A DNA stretch of 34,203 nt from Actinomadura kijaniata NBRC 14229 (GTDB taxonomy: Bacteria > Actinomycetota > Actinomycetes > Streptosporangiales > Streptosporangiaceae): assembly GCF_001552175.1 (NCBI RefSeq), contig NZ_BCQR01000136.1:1-34203 (forward strand), read 5' to 3'. Position numbers and translations under genes: made by a program. The first letter of the stretch is position 1. Every line of letters begins with the position of its first letter. The notes beneath the pieces are model-generated. The model did not search any database. It was given only the letters and a program-made list of their open reading frames with translations, and was not told the DNA's origin. This document shows, piece by piece, positions 14,259 to 21,406 of this stretch.

Positions 14259-15065
14259 TCAGGAGCCGTCGCCGGCTTCCCTGGCGGCGGCCTGGGCGGC
14301 GGCGGCCTCCTCGGCGAGGCGGCGTTCGGCCTCCTGGTGCGCCTCGACGATCACGCGGACCGCCTCGTCGGGGTCGTCGGTCAGGTGGAACAGCTCCAGG
14401 TCCTCCGGCGAGATCTTGCCGCCGGGCAGCATGGTGTTCTTCACCCAGTCGATCAGCCCGCCCCAGAACTGCGTGCCGACCAGCACGATCGGGAAGCGCG
14501 TGATCTTGCGAGTCTGGACGAGGGTGATCGCCTCGAACAGCTCGTCCAGCGTGCCGAAGCCGCCGGGGAGCACGACGAACGCCTGGGAGTACTTGACGAA
14601 CATCGTCTTGCGGACGAAGAAGTACCGGAACTCCAGGCCGATGTCGAGGTGCTCGTTCATGCTCTGCTCGAACGGCAGCTCGATGCCCAGCCCGACCGAC
14701 AGGCCCCCGGCCTGGTCGCAGCCCTTGTTGGCGGCCTCCATGATGCCCGGGCCGCCGCCGGTGATCACCGCGTATCCGGCCTCGTGCAGCTTGGCGCCGA
14801 TCTCCTCGCCGAGCCGGTACTCCTGCGAGCCCGGGTCGGTGCGGGCGCTGCCGAACACGCTGACGGCCTTGGGCAGCTCGGCCAGCAGGCCGAAGCCCTC
14901 CACGAACTCGGCCTGGATGCGCAGCACCCGCCACGGGTCGGCGTGCACCCAGTCGGCCGGACCCCGGCTGTCCAGCAGCCGCTGGTCGGTGGTGGTCGAC
15001 GGCAGAGCGCGGCCCCGCAGCGTCGCGGGCCCCTGACGATGCGTACGGGACTCTTCGGATGTCAT
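14259..15065 (-). CDS. LOG-family protein, long actinobacterial type
   Basis: A 268-aa protein with a 65-residue N-terminal extension, then the LOG core: VSVFGSARTDPGSQEYRLGEEIGAKLHEAGYAVITGGGPGIMEAANKG, followed by EFRYFFVRKTMFVKYSQAFVVLPGGFGTLDELFEAITLVQTRKI. The GGGPGIMEA and PGGFGTLDE motifs are intact, so it should bind and probably hydrolyse nucleotide monophosphates. ATG 15065 is used because it starts the conserved segment; the ribosome site is GGTGAAG. It lies 58 bp downstream of dapE in the same direction. DapE next to this LOG type is a common actinobacterial arrangement (from memory). The C-terminus is an Ala/Glu-rich helix. Confidence 0.92.
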   Translation of the reverse strand: MTSEESRTHRQGPATLRGRALPSTTTDQRLLDSRGPADWVHADPWRVLRIQAEFVEGFGLLAELPKAVSVFGSARTDPGSQEYRLGEEIGAKLHEAGYAVITGGGPGIMEAANKGCDQAGGLSVGLGIELPFEQSMNEHLDIGLEFRYFFVRKTMFVKYSQAFVVLPGGFGTLDELFEAITLVQTRKITRFPIVLVGTQFWGGLIDWVKNTMLPGGKISPEDLELFHLTDDPDEAVRVIVEAHQEAERRLAEEAAAAQAAAREAGDGS

Positions 15066-15123
15066 GGCTTCACCGTAACGAAGGAAAGCGCCGTTCACCC
15101 GGCGATATCTCCGTGCCACGCGC

Positions 15124-16179
15124 TCAGCCCAGCCAGGCGCGGAGCCGCCGCTCCGCCTCGCCGATCAGCGGGATCTCGACGTGCTCGTCCCTGGTGTGCG
15201 CCAGCGTCGGCTCGCCGGGGCCGTAGTTGACGGCGGGCACGCCGAGCGCGTCGAAGCGGGCGACGTCGGTCCAGCCGAGCTTGGCGCGCACCTCGGCCCC
15301 GGTGGCGGCGACGAACGCCCGCGCGGCCGGGGCGTCCAGGCCGGGCCGCGCGCCGGACGACGCGTCGGTCACCTCGATCTCGAACCCGTCGAAGAACTCC
15401 CGCAGGTACGCCACGGCCTGCTCTTCGCTCTTGTCGGGCGCGTAACGGTAGTTGACGGTCACTACGCACTCGTCGGGGATGACGTTCCCGGCGACGCCGC
15501 CGCGGACGAACACGGCGTTCAGGCCCTCGTGGTACTCCAGCCCGTCCACCACGGGCCTGGCGGGCGTGTAGGCGCGCAGCCGGTCCAGGATCTCCCCGGC
15601 GCCGTGGATGGCGTTGACGCCCATCCAGGCGCGGGCGCTGTGGGCGCGCTCGCCGCGCGCGGTGACCTCCACGCGGACCGTTCCCTGGCAGCCGCCCTCG
15701 ATCAGCCCGCCGGTCGGCTCCATCAGCACGGCGAAGTCGCCGGCCAGCAGTTCGGGACGGGTCTCGACCAGCCGCTTGAGGCCGTTGCGGGCGGCCTCGA
15801 TCTCCTCGCACTCGTAGAAGACGTAGGTGACGTCCCGGCTGGGCGCGGCCAGGTCGTGGGCCAGCTTGAGCTGGACGGCGACACCGCTCTTCATGTCGCT
15901 GGTCCCGCAGCCGTAGAGCCTGTCGCCCTCGACGCGCGAGGGCAGGTTGCCGTTCAGGGGGACGGTGTCCAGGTGCCCGGCGAGGATGACCCGCTCGGCG
16001 CGCCCGAGGTCGGTCCGGGCGATGACCGAGTCGCCGTCGCGCACCACGGTCAGGTGCGGCAGCGTCCGCAGCGCCTCCTCGACGGCGTCGGCGAGGGCCT
16101 TCTCGTTCCCGCTCACCGACTCGATGTCGACGATCGCCGCCGTCAGTTCCGCCACGTCCACAGAGAGATCAAGCCGCAT
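15124..16179 (-). CDS. dapE: Succinyl-diaminopimelate desuccinylase
   Basis: A 351-aa M20-family peptidase-like enzyme that cleaves N-succinyl-LL-diaminopimelate to LL-DAP and succinate in lysine and peptidoglycan precursor synthesis. Metal-site motifs are present in order: ILAGHLDTVP (His and Asp), GCGTSDMKSG (bridging Asp), FYECEEIEAARNGL (catalytic and metal Glu pair) and the C-terminal LAHTRDEHVEI (last His ligand). The dimerisation domain (about 170-280) includes ERAHSARAWMGVNAIH. Start ATG 16179. Directly upstream, in the same direction, is the broken dapD gene, so the original unit was probably dapD-dapE-LOG. Confidence 0.96.
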   Translation of the reverse strand: MRLDLSVDVAELTAAIVDIESVSGNEKALADAVEEALRTLPHLTVVRDGDSVIARTDLGRAERVILAGHLDTVPLNGNLPSRVEGDRLYGCGTSDMKSGVAVQLKLAHDLAAPSRDVTYVFYECEEIEAARNGLKRLVETRPELLAGDFAVLMEPTGGLIEGGCQGTVRVEVTARGERAHSARAWMGVNAIHGAGEILDRLRAYTPARPVVDGLEYHEGLNAVFVRGGVAGNVIPDECVVTVNYRYAPDKSEEQAVAYLREFFDGFEIEVTDASSGARPGLDAPAARAFVAATGAEVRAKLGWTDVARFDALGVPAVNYGPGEPTLAHTRDEHVEIPLIGEAERRLRAWLG

Positions 16180-16208
16180 ACCCGGAAAGGTTACGCGTCC
16201 CTGCGCGA

Positions 16209-16419
16209 TCAGGTGTCCACCCCGCGCTCGCGCAGGACGGCGTTGAGCTCGGCCTTGTCATGCCGCCGCCCCGGCTCCAGCCGCTTGAGCGCCAGCACCG
16301 CCGGGGAACTCCCTCATGCGCGTGCCGCCGACCGCCACGCACCGGTCCGGGATCCGGCCCCGGGAGATCTCCTCACCGGTGTGCACGTCGATCACCGGCA
16401 TCGACGCCGACAGGTTCGT
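16209..16419 (-). pseudogene. dapD 3' fragment (tetrahydrodipicolinate N-succinyltransferase), frameshifted
   Basis: On the minus strand the frame reads GTNLSASMPVIDVHTGEE then ISRGRIPDRCVAVGGTRMREFPG, the C-terminal left-handed-helix exit of E. coli-type DapD (compare the ETGE..YGRVPAGSVVVSG region). After FP the frame changes and continues as PAVLALKRLEPGRRHDKAELNAVLRERGVDT to a TGA at 16209-16211, the normal DapD end. About six to seven residues (normally like GGEFGLP) are missing at the shift. Sequence similarity stops at about 16419 where the IS110 remnant begins. No start codon and no hexapeptide-repeat domain remain. The identification rests on my recall of the family. Confidence 0.75.
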
Positions 16420-16422
16420 GCC

Positions 16423-16692
16423 CGCTTCGCTGACGCCCGTCCCCTCAAGGCATACGCCGGTTCGGCCCCGATCACCCGAGCCTCGGGCAAGAGCCTGGTG
16501 GTTCACCACCGCAAGGTGAAGAACCAGGGCCTGGCTGCGGCCGGATACCTCTGGGCCTTCTCCGCCCTCAGCACGCCCGGCGTTCCAGCGCGCTGCGCAA
16601 CACCTTCGACCGCCTACCGGGTTGCCTGTTCCACTGTCTCCGAACTGGCCGGCCCTACAACGAGAACGCCGCTTTCGGAACACGGCTGACCT
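16423..16692 (+). pseudogene. IS110-family transposase C-terminal remnant
   Basis: The plus-strand frame encodes RFADARPLKAYAGSAPITRA, then SGKSLVVHHRKVKNQGLAAA and GYLWAFSALS, the conserved C-terminal transposase_20 region of IS110 elements (which normally reads like LKAYAGAAPVTRASG...HRRVKNQRLAAAGYLWAF). After PGVPAR the frame shifts, with loss of the usual HYDRRR..GD segment, and continues as ALRNTFDRLPGCLFHCLRTG then RPYNENAAFGTRL. The catalytic DEDD N-terminal part is absent. It is a dead fragment abutting the dapD 3' piece, and marks the insertion that split dapD. Confidence 0.8.
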
Positions 16693-16726
16693 CGGCTAAC
16701 GAGCCTCGGTCGGGGACAATTGGATC

Positions 16727-17110
16727 ATGTCGTATCGATGCGGCGTGCGCAGCGCCGAACCGGTCAACGCCGGGGGTCTCCACCGCCTGACCTATCCCGA
16801 TGAGTCCGGCCAATTCTCCGCCGAGCTCATCGATCCCACGCTGACCGACGAGCAACTCTGCGACCGCTACGGGCTCGACGAGATCCTTCACATGCCCAAG
16901 CTCTACACCGCTGTCTATCTCGACGGACCGCTGGCCGGGACCAGGAACCCATACCTCACCGATTGCAAGCTGGGAGCCCGCAGCACCGTCTACTTGCCCC
17001 CACGGCCAGGTGGACCAACGTGCACCTACGAACTCGTCAAACTGCCCGAAGGGGACCGGCCAGGTGAGCTGCGGTTGATCGAAATGAACGCCGCACGCCT
17101 GACGCCTTGA
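16727..17110 (+). CDS. Unknown protein within the dapD insertion
   Basis: A 127-aa protein starting at ATG 16727: YRCGVRSAEPVNAGGLHRLT, then SAELIDPTLTDEQLCDRYGL, KLYTAVYLDGPLAGTRNPYL and LPEGDRPGELRLIEMNAARL. Codon choice is G/C-ending but less extreme than the flanking core genes (several CCA, GGA, CAA and GAT codons), fitting acquired DNA. No family, membrane segment or motif is recognised. Its stop coincides with the junction to the dapD 5' fragment, so the true C-terminus may have been altered by the rearrangement. It could be cargo of the lost IS110-type element or an unrelated insertion. Confidence 0.6.
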   Translation: MSYRCGVRSAEPVNAGGLHRLTYPDESGQFSAELIDPTLTDEQLCDRYGLDEILHMPKLYTAVYLDGPLAGTRNPYLTDCKLGARSTVYLPPRPGGPTCTYELVKLPEGDRPGELRLIEMNAARLTP

Positions 17111-17267
17111 AGCTCAGCAGGATGGCGCGCTTGGCGCGTTCGTCCACCACGACCTCGCCGGACGCGTCGATCCGGGCGACCCGGACCCGGCGTCCAGGTG
17201 CCAGGACCCGCCGCGCGGAGGCGCGGCGATGGACAGGGTCATGGTCCTTGAGCTTACTGGTGGCCAT
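17105..17267 (-). pseudogene. dapD 5' fragment
   Basis: The minus-strand frame from ATG 17267 reads MATSKLKDHDPVHRRASARR, then VLAPGRRVRVARIDASGEVV and VDERAKRAILLSFKASGV. The last part matches the DapD N-terminal domain (E. coli: [20 protein letters not shown]...LKKAVLLSF). Codon usage has strong G/C third positions up to about 17105, then turns to TCA, CGT, TTT, CGA, GCA and GCT codons, marking the breakpoint. Together with the 3' piece at 16209-16419 it shows one dapD gene split by roughly 690 bp, with the catalytic middle lost. The match is from memory of the E. coli protein. Confidence 0.65.
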
Positions 17268-17286
17268 CTCCCGGTACGGTCGACCC

Positions 17287-18174
17287 GTGGCAGCAAGGGC
17301 GAATGGAGAGACCCCGAAGGGGCGGCGGCGGTGGCGCTGGACCGCCGTCGGCACCGGCGTCGCGCTCGCGCTCGGCGCCGGCGGGTACGCGTTGTTCCTG
17401 CACGCCCGCCCCTACCTGCACGGTTCGGGGTGCGAGGTGCGCACGGCCATCGGCAAGATGCCGCTGGAACTGGACCAGGCCGCCAACGCCGCCATCATCG
17501 CGGGCGTGGCGTTCCGCAAGCAGTTGCCCGAACGCGCCGCGGTGATCGCCTACGCGACGGCCATCCAGGAGTCGCACCTGCGCAACCTGGCGGGCGGCGA
17601 CCGCGACTCGGTCGGCATGTTCCAGCAGCGCCCCTCGCAGGGCTGGGGCACCCCCGCGAAGCTGCGCGATCCGGTGGTGTCCACCAGCAAGTTCTTCGAC
17701 GGGCTGGTCAAGGTGAAGGACTACCTGGACCGCGACCTGCACGACGCCGCCCAGGAGGTGCAGCGCAGCGCCGACGGCCGCGCCTACGCCCGGCACGAGC
17801 CGGACGGCAAGACGCTGGCCCGCGCGTTCACCGGCCGCGAGCCGGCGGCCGTGCGCTGCTGGTACCCGCCGGACAAGAAGACCGCCCCGCGCCAGGCCGA
17901 GGCGCTGCGGGAGATGCGCCGCGCGTTCGGCGGCCGCCTCCAGCCCACGGCCGCCGAGAAGAAGTCGGCCGGCCCCACGCCCCCGCCCCCCGACGGCGTC
18001 CGCGTCAGCAACGCGCGCACGGGCTGGGCGGTGGCGTCCTGGGCGGTCACCCACGCCCAGTCCTACGGCCTGACCGAGGTGCGCTTCGCCGGGAAGCGCT
18101 GGCACGCCGACTCGGGCCACGACGGCTGGACCACGGACACCAGCGCCCCCACCGACCGCGTCATCATCCGCTAG
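17287..18174 (+). CDS. Membrane-anchored or secreted lysozyme-like protein, unknown function
   Basis: A 295-aa protein. The GTG at 17287 gives a short basic N-terminus and one hydrophobic segment (about residues 18-38, WTAVGTGVALALGAGGYALFL), so it is anchored or exported. The core AVIAYATAIQESHLRNLAGG followed by DRDSVGMFQQRPSQGWGTPA resembles the lytic transglycosylase/lysozyme-like fold: a Glu in the QES motif followed by a GxFQQR-type segment. Related actinobacterial proteins are often mislabelled 'heavy metal transporter'. The remainder includes RAFTGREPAAVRCWYPPD and a Pro-rich linker, then a C-terminal domain (about 240-295). It is divergent from the dapD remnant, 19 bp apart. Cell-wall action is an inference. 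Confidence 0.8.
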   Translation: MAARANGETPKGRRRWRWTAVGTGVALALGAGGYALFLHARPYLHGSGCEVRTAIGKMPLELDQAANAAIIAGVAFRKQLPERAAVIAYATAIQESHLRNLAGGDRDSVGMFQQRPSQGWGTPAKLRDPVVSTSKFFDGLVKVKDYLDRDLHDAAQEVQRSADGRAYARHEPDGKTLARAFTGREPAAVRCWYPPDKKTAPRQAEALREMRRAFGGRLQPTAAEKKSAGPTPPPPDGVRVSNARTGWAVASWAVTHAQSYGLTEVRFAGKRWHADSGHDGWTTDTSAPTDRVIIR

Positions 18175-18197
18175 ACCGTTCTCCGGAACCGCGGGCA

Positions 18198-18226
18198 TTG
18201 ACCGGTGGTAGAACGGGTTCTAGTCT
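18198..18226 (+). promoter_or_regulatory. Promoter with KstR-type operator
   Basis: TTGACC (18198-18203), a 17-base spacer, and TAGTCT (18221-18226) form a plausible sigma-70-like promoter. The spacer and -10 contain TAGAACGGGTTCTA (18209-18222), a perfect fit to the KstR operator TnnAACnnGTTnnA. A repressor bound here would block the promoter. A second small inverted repeat, CCAAGC and GCTTGG, lies at 18239-18254 in the leader. The first gene of the operon starts at 18282. Confidence 0.72.
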
Positions 18227-18281
18227 CGACGCGGATGACCAAGCTAACGCTTGGCCGGATCGGGTCGTTCGAGGGAGTGCC

Positions 18282-19454
18282 GTGAGCACGCAGTCCTTTA
18301 CGCAGGCAGTCGCCGAGGCCGAGCGGATCGTCCGGGAGGCGCCCCACGCGCGGGACGCGCAGGGGCTCGCCGAAGGGCTGGACTACCTCGCCGGGAGCAT
18401 CAAGGCGTCGTTGCACATGGCCTGGGCCTACGAGCGGGACTTCCCGTTCTTCGTGCGGTCCACCGGGCCGCACTCCAAGCTGGGGCTGGACAACCCCGAC
18501 GCGCTCTACTTCAGCGCCTACCTGCGCGACGACGCCGAGTACGTCGTCAGCGGGCGGCGGGGCACCACGGCCGACCTCAGCTTCCAGGTCCTCAACGGCG
18601 ACTACACCCCGACCAGCTCGCCCGACAGCCTGTCGGCGTTCGACGACCGGGCGTTCGAGGTCGCGCCGGACGGGAGCTTCGAGCTGCGGTTCGGGCCGCC
18701 GCGCGCCGACGCCGGGCCCGGCTACCTCACGCTGGGGCCGGGCGCGGCGATGCTGCTGGTCCGCGAGGTGTTCAGCGACTGGGAGGGCGAGCGCCCCGGG
18801 GAGATCCGCATCCACCGGGCCGACCGGCTCGGGGTCTCGCCGCCGCCCCCGGCCGACCCGGAACGGGCCGCCAAGCGGTTCGACGTGGCGGGGAGGATCC
18901 TCGTGTCGCGGCTGCGGACCTTCCTCGTCTTCCCCGAGTGGCACTACCTGAAGCTGCCGGTCAACACCATGACCGAGCCCCGGATCACGCCCGGCGGGCT
19001 GGCCACGCAGTACTCGTCCGCCGGGCACTACGAGCTCGACGACGACCAGGCGCTCGTCGTGACCGTCCCCCGGAGCGACGCCCCCTACCAGGGCTTCCAG
19101 CTCGGCAGCATGTGGTACGTCTCGCTGGACTACGTCAACCACCAGACCAGCCTCACCGCCGAACAGGCGCGCGTCGACCCCGACGGGATGATCCGGTACG
19201 TCGTCAGCGAGCGCGACCCCGGCCTCGCCAACTGGGTCGAACGCACCGGCCACCGCCGCGGCTACCTCCAGATCCGCTGGCAGCGCCTCACCCGCGGGCT
19301 CACCGACGCCGACGGGCCGCGCGTCGAGGTCGTCCCCTTCGACGAGCTGCCCGAACGCCTCCCCTTCCACGACCGCCAGCGCGTGACCCCCAAGGAGTGG
19401 GCCGACCGGATCGCCGCCCGGCAGGTCGCCCACGCGCGAAGGATGCTCGGCTGA
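18282..19454 (+). CDS. DUF1214-domain protein, first gene of a KstR-type operon
   Basis: A 390-aa protein. The C-terminal third carries the DUF1214 pattern (QALVVTVPRSDAPYQGFQLG then SMWYVSLDYVNHQTSLTAEQ, and YVVSERDPGLANWVERTGHRRGYLQIRWQ). The N-terminal part (about 80-220) is the accompanying DUF1254-like beta region. The GTG start at 18282 has a GAGGGAG ribosome site. It overlaps the SDR gene (TGATG) and is followed by a sulfotransferase. The order DUF1214, SDR, sulfotransferase recalls Rv3531c, Rv3530c and Rv3529c of Mycobacterium tuberculosis, within the KstR cholesterol regulon (from memory). The molecular function of this DUF is unknown; steroid or acyl-CoA handling is inferred from context. 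Confidence 0.88.
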   Translation: MSTQSFTQAVAEAERIVREAPHARDAQGLAEGLDYLAGSIKASLHMAWAYERDFPFFVRSTGPHSKLGLDNPDALYFSAYLRDDAEYVVSGRRGTTADLSFQVLNGDYTPTSSPDSLSAFDDRAFEVAPDGSFELRFGPPRADAGPGYLTLGPGAAMLLVREVFSDWEGERPGEIRIHRADRLGVSPPPPADPERAAKRFDVAGRILVSRLRTFLVFPEWHYLKLPVNTMTEPRITPGGLATQYSSAGHYELDDDQALVVTVPRSDAPYQGFQLGSMWYVSLDYVNHQTSLTAEQARVDPDGMIRYVVSERDPGLANWVERTGHRRGYLQIRWQRLTRGLTDADGPRVEVVPFDELPERLPFHDRQRVTPKEWADRIAARQVAHARRMLG

Positions 19455-20236
19455 TGCGGCCGCTGCTGGAGGACCGCGTCGTCGTCATCTCCGGCGTCGG
19501 ACCGGGCCTCGGGCGCGGGCTGGCGCTGCGGTGCGCCGCGGCCGGGGCCGACGTCGTCCTCGCCGCCCGCACCGAGGCGCGGCTGGCCGAGGTCGCCGAG
19601 GAGATCACCGGGCTGGGCCGCCGCGCCACCGCCGTGCCGACCGACATCACCGACGAGGCGTCGTGCGAACGTCTGGTGGAGACCGCGCTCAACGTCCACG
19701 GACGCGTGGACGGCCTGGTCAACAACGCGTTCTCCATCCCGCCCCTCACCGACCTGTGCGAGGCCGACCAGGACGCGATCCGCGCGGCGTTCGAGGTGAA
19801 CGTGCTCGCCGCGCTCCGCCTGACCCGGCTGTTCGCCGCCGACCTCGCCGACGGCGCGGGCTCCGTCGTGATGATCAACTCGGCGGTGCTGCGGCACTCG
19901 CGGCGCACGTTCGGGGCCTACAAGATGAGCAAGGCCGCGCTGCTGGCCCTCGCCCAGAGCCTGTCCACCGAGCTCGGCCCGCGCGGCGTCCGGGTCAACA
20001 CCGTCGCGCCCGGCTACATCTGGGCCGACAGCCTCAAGTGGTACTTCGACTACCTGGCCGAAGAACGCGGCGTCCCGCCCCAGCAGGTCTACGACGAGAC
20101 CGCCGCGACCATCGACCTGCGCAGGCTCCCCGAACCCGACGAGATCGCCGACGCCGTCGTCTTCCTGCTGTCCCCGCTCGCCCGCGCGGTGACCGGGCAG
20201 TGCCTGGACGTCAACGGCGGCGAATACCACCACTGA
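19454..20236 (+). CDS. Short-chain dehydrogenase/reductase of the KstR-type operon
   Basis: A 260-aa classical SDR. It has SGVGPGLGRG (residues 13-22, cofactor loop; the first residue is Ser instead of the usual Thr), the NNA motif in VDGLVNNAFSIPP, catalytic Ser in VMINSAVLRHS, Tyr-Lys in YKMSK, and a C-terminal VTGQCLDVNGGEYHH. AART after the second strand suggests NADP(H) preference. ATG 19454 overlaps the preceding stop, so it is translationally coupled to the DUF1214 gene; the sulfotransferase begins 10 bp downstream. Expected role: oxidation or reduction of a hydroxyl/keto group on a lipid or steroid intermediate. Substrate inferred from operon only. Confidence 0.93.
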   Translation: MRPLLEDRVVVISGVGPGLGRGLALRCAAAGADVVLAARTEARLAEVAEEITGLGRRATAVPTDITDEASCERLVETALNVHGRVDGLVNNAFSIPPLTDLCEADQDAIRAAFEVNVLAALRLTRLFAADLADGAGSVVMINSAVLRHSRRTFGAYKMSKAALLALAQSLSTELGPRGVRVNTVAPGYIWADSLKWYFDYLAEERGVPPQQVYDETAATIDLRRLPEPDEIADAVVFLLSPLARAVTGQCLDVNGGEYHH

Positions 20237-20245
20237 GGAGAACGC

Positions 20246-21382
20246 ATGGCGGCGGGACGTGACAGTGTCGGGACGGTCGAGGACCTGCACGCCTCGGCCA
20301 GCCGGATCACCGGCCTGACCGACTTCGGCGGCGACGACCACCTCGACGGGCTGGAGGTGCTGCTGGAGTCCTACGCCAAGGACGCCCGGCTCACTCCGCT
20401 CGGCAACAAGGTGCAGCGCGCGTTCCTGCGCGGCGCCCTCGCCGCGCGGCTGTTCGCCGAGGACGCCTGGAAGCGCCACCCCGAACACGCGGACGTCCCG
20501 GTCGAGCGTCCGATCTTCGTCACGGGCCTGCCCCGCACCGGCACCACCGCCCTGCACCGGCTGCTCACCGCCGACCCCGCCCACCAGGGCCTCGAAGTGT
20601 GGCTGGCCGAGGTCCCCCAGCCCCGGCCGCCCCGCGACACCTGGGCCGACGACCCCGTCTTCCAGGCGATCCAGGCGGGCTACGAGCGCCACCACGTCGA
20701 GCACCCCGAGTTCATGGGCGTGCACTACATGTCGGCCGACATGGTCGAGGAGTGCTGGCAACTGCTGCGGCAGTCGATGCGGTCGGTCTCGTTCGAGTGC
20801 CTGGCGCACGTGCCGGCCTACTCGGCCTGGCTCGCCGGGCAGGACTGGACCCCCGCCTACCGCCGCCACCGCCGCCTGCTCCAGCTCATCGGCCTTCCCG
20901 ACGCGGACCGCCGCTGGGTGCTGAAGAACCCCAGCCACCTGTTCGCGCTGGACGCCCTGCTGGCCGTCTACCCGGACGCGCTGGTCGTGCAGACCCACCG
21001 CGACCCCCGCACCGCGATGGCGTCGATGTGCAGCCTGGCCGCGCACGCCACCGAGGGCTGGTCGGAGCTGTTCACCGGCCCGGTCATCGGGCGCGGCCAG
21101 CTCGACCTGTGGAGCCGCGGCCTGGCGGCGTTCCGCGCCGAACGGACCCGCCACGACCGGGCCCGGTTCTTCGACGTCCGCTACGAGGACTTCGTCCGCG
21201 ACCCCCTCGGCACCGTGGAGGCGATCTACGCCCACTTCGGCCTGCCCCTCACCGACGGGGCCCGCGCCGCGATGCGGGGGCTCCACGCCGGGAGCCGCAC
21301 CGGCGACGCCCGTCCCGCCCACCGCTACGACCTGGCGGACTTCGGGCTGACCCCGGAGGAGGTCGACGCCCGCTTCGCCTGA
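20246..21382 (+). CDS. Sulfotransferase-family protein of the KstR-type operon
   Basis: A 378-aa protein. The 5'-phosphosulfate-binding loop is FVTGLPRTGTTALHRLL (residues 91-107). The 3'-phosphate motif region is WVLKNPSHLFALDALLAVYP then ALVVQTHRDPRTAMAS, with the usual Arg/Ser positions, and FFDVRYEDFVRDPLGTVEAIY follows the sulfotransferase_3 pattern. It should use PAPS to sulfate a hydroxyl, although orthologues of this mycobacterial type have no proven acceptor. The ATG at 20246 follows GAGGAGAAC. It closes the three-gene operon; a sulfated or otherwise modified sterol or lipid intermediate is the simplest inference. Confidence 0.92.
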   Translation: MAAGRDSVGTVEDLHASASRITGLTDFGGDDHLDGLEVLLESYAKDARLTPLGNKVQRAFLRGALAARLFAEDAWKRHPEHADVPVERPIFVTGLPRTGTTALHRLLTADPAHQGLEVWLAEVPQPRPPRDTWADDPVFQAIQAGYERHHVEHPEFMGVHYMSADMVEECWQLLRQSMRSVSFECLAHVPAYSAWLAGQDWTPAYRRHRRLLQLIGLPDADRRWVLKNPSHLFALDALLAVYPDALVVQTHRDPRTAMASMCSLAAHATEGWSELFTGPVIGRGQLDLWSRGLAAFRAERTRHDRARFFDVRYEDFVRDPLGTVEAIYAHFGLPLTDGARAAMRGLHAGSRTGDARPAHRYDLADFGLTPEEVDARFA

Positions 21383-21406
21383 CGGCACCCCCTCTAAGCT
21401 GGCGGT

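Noticed and set aside
16258..16683. A 141-residue minus-strand gene across the dapD/IS110 junction
   Set aside because: Its first half is antisense to the transposase remnant and its second half is the dapD tail read past a frameshift, so it is a chance fusion.
18239..18254. KstR2-type operator
   Set aside because: The arms CAAG and CTTG are six bases apart instead of two, so it does not fit the KstR2 consensus.
17229..19454. A 741-residue plus-strand open frame spanning the lysozyme-like gene and the DUF1214 gene
   Set aside because: The upstream part is a shifted, Arg/Gly-rich reading of the lysozyme-like gene. Only the DUF1214 part, starting at GTG 18282 with a good ribosome site, is convincing.
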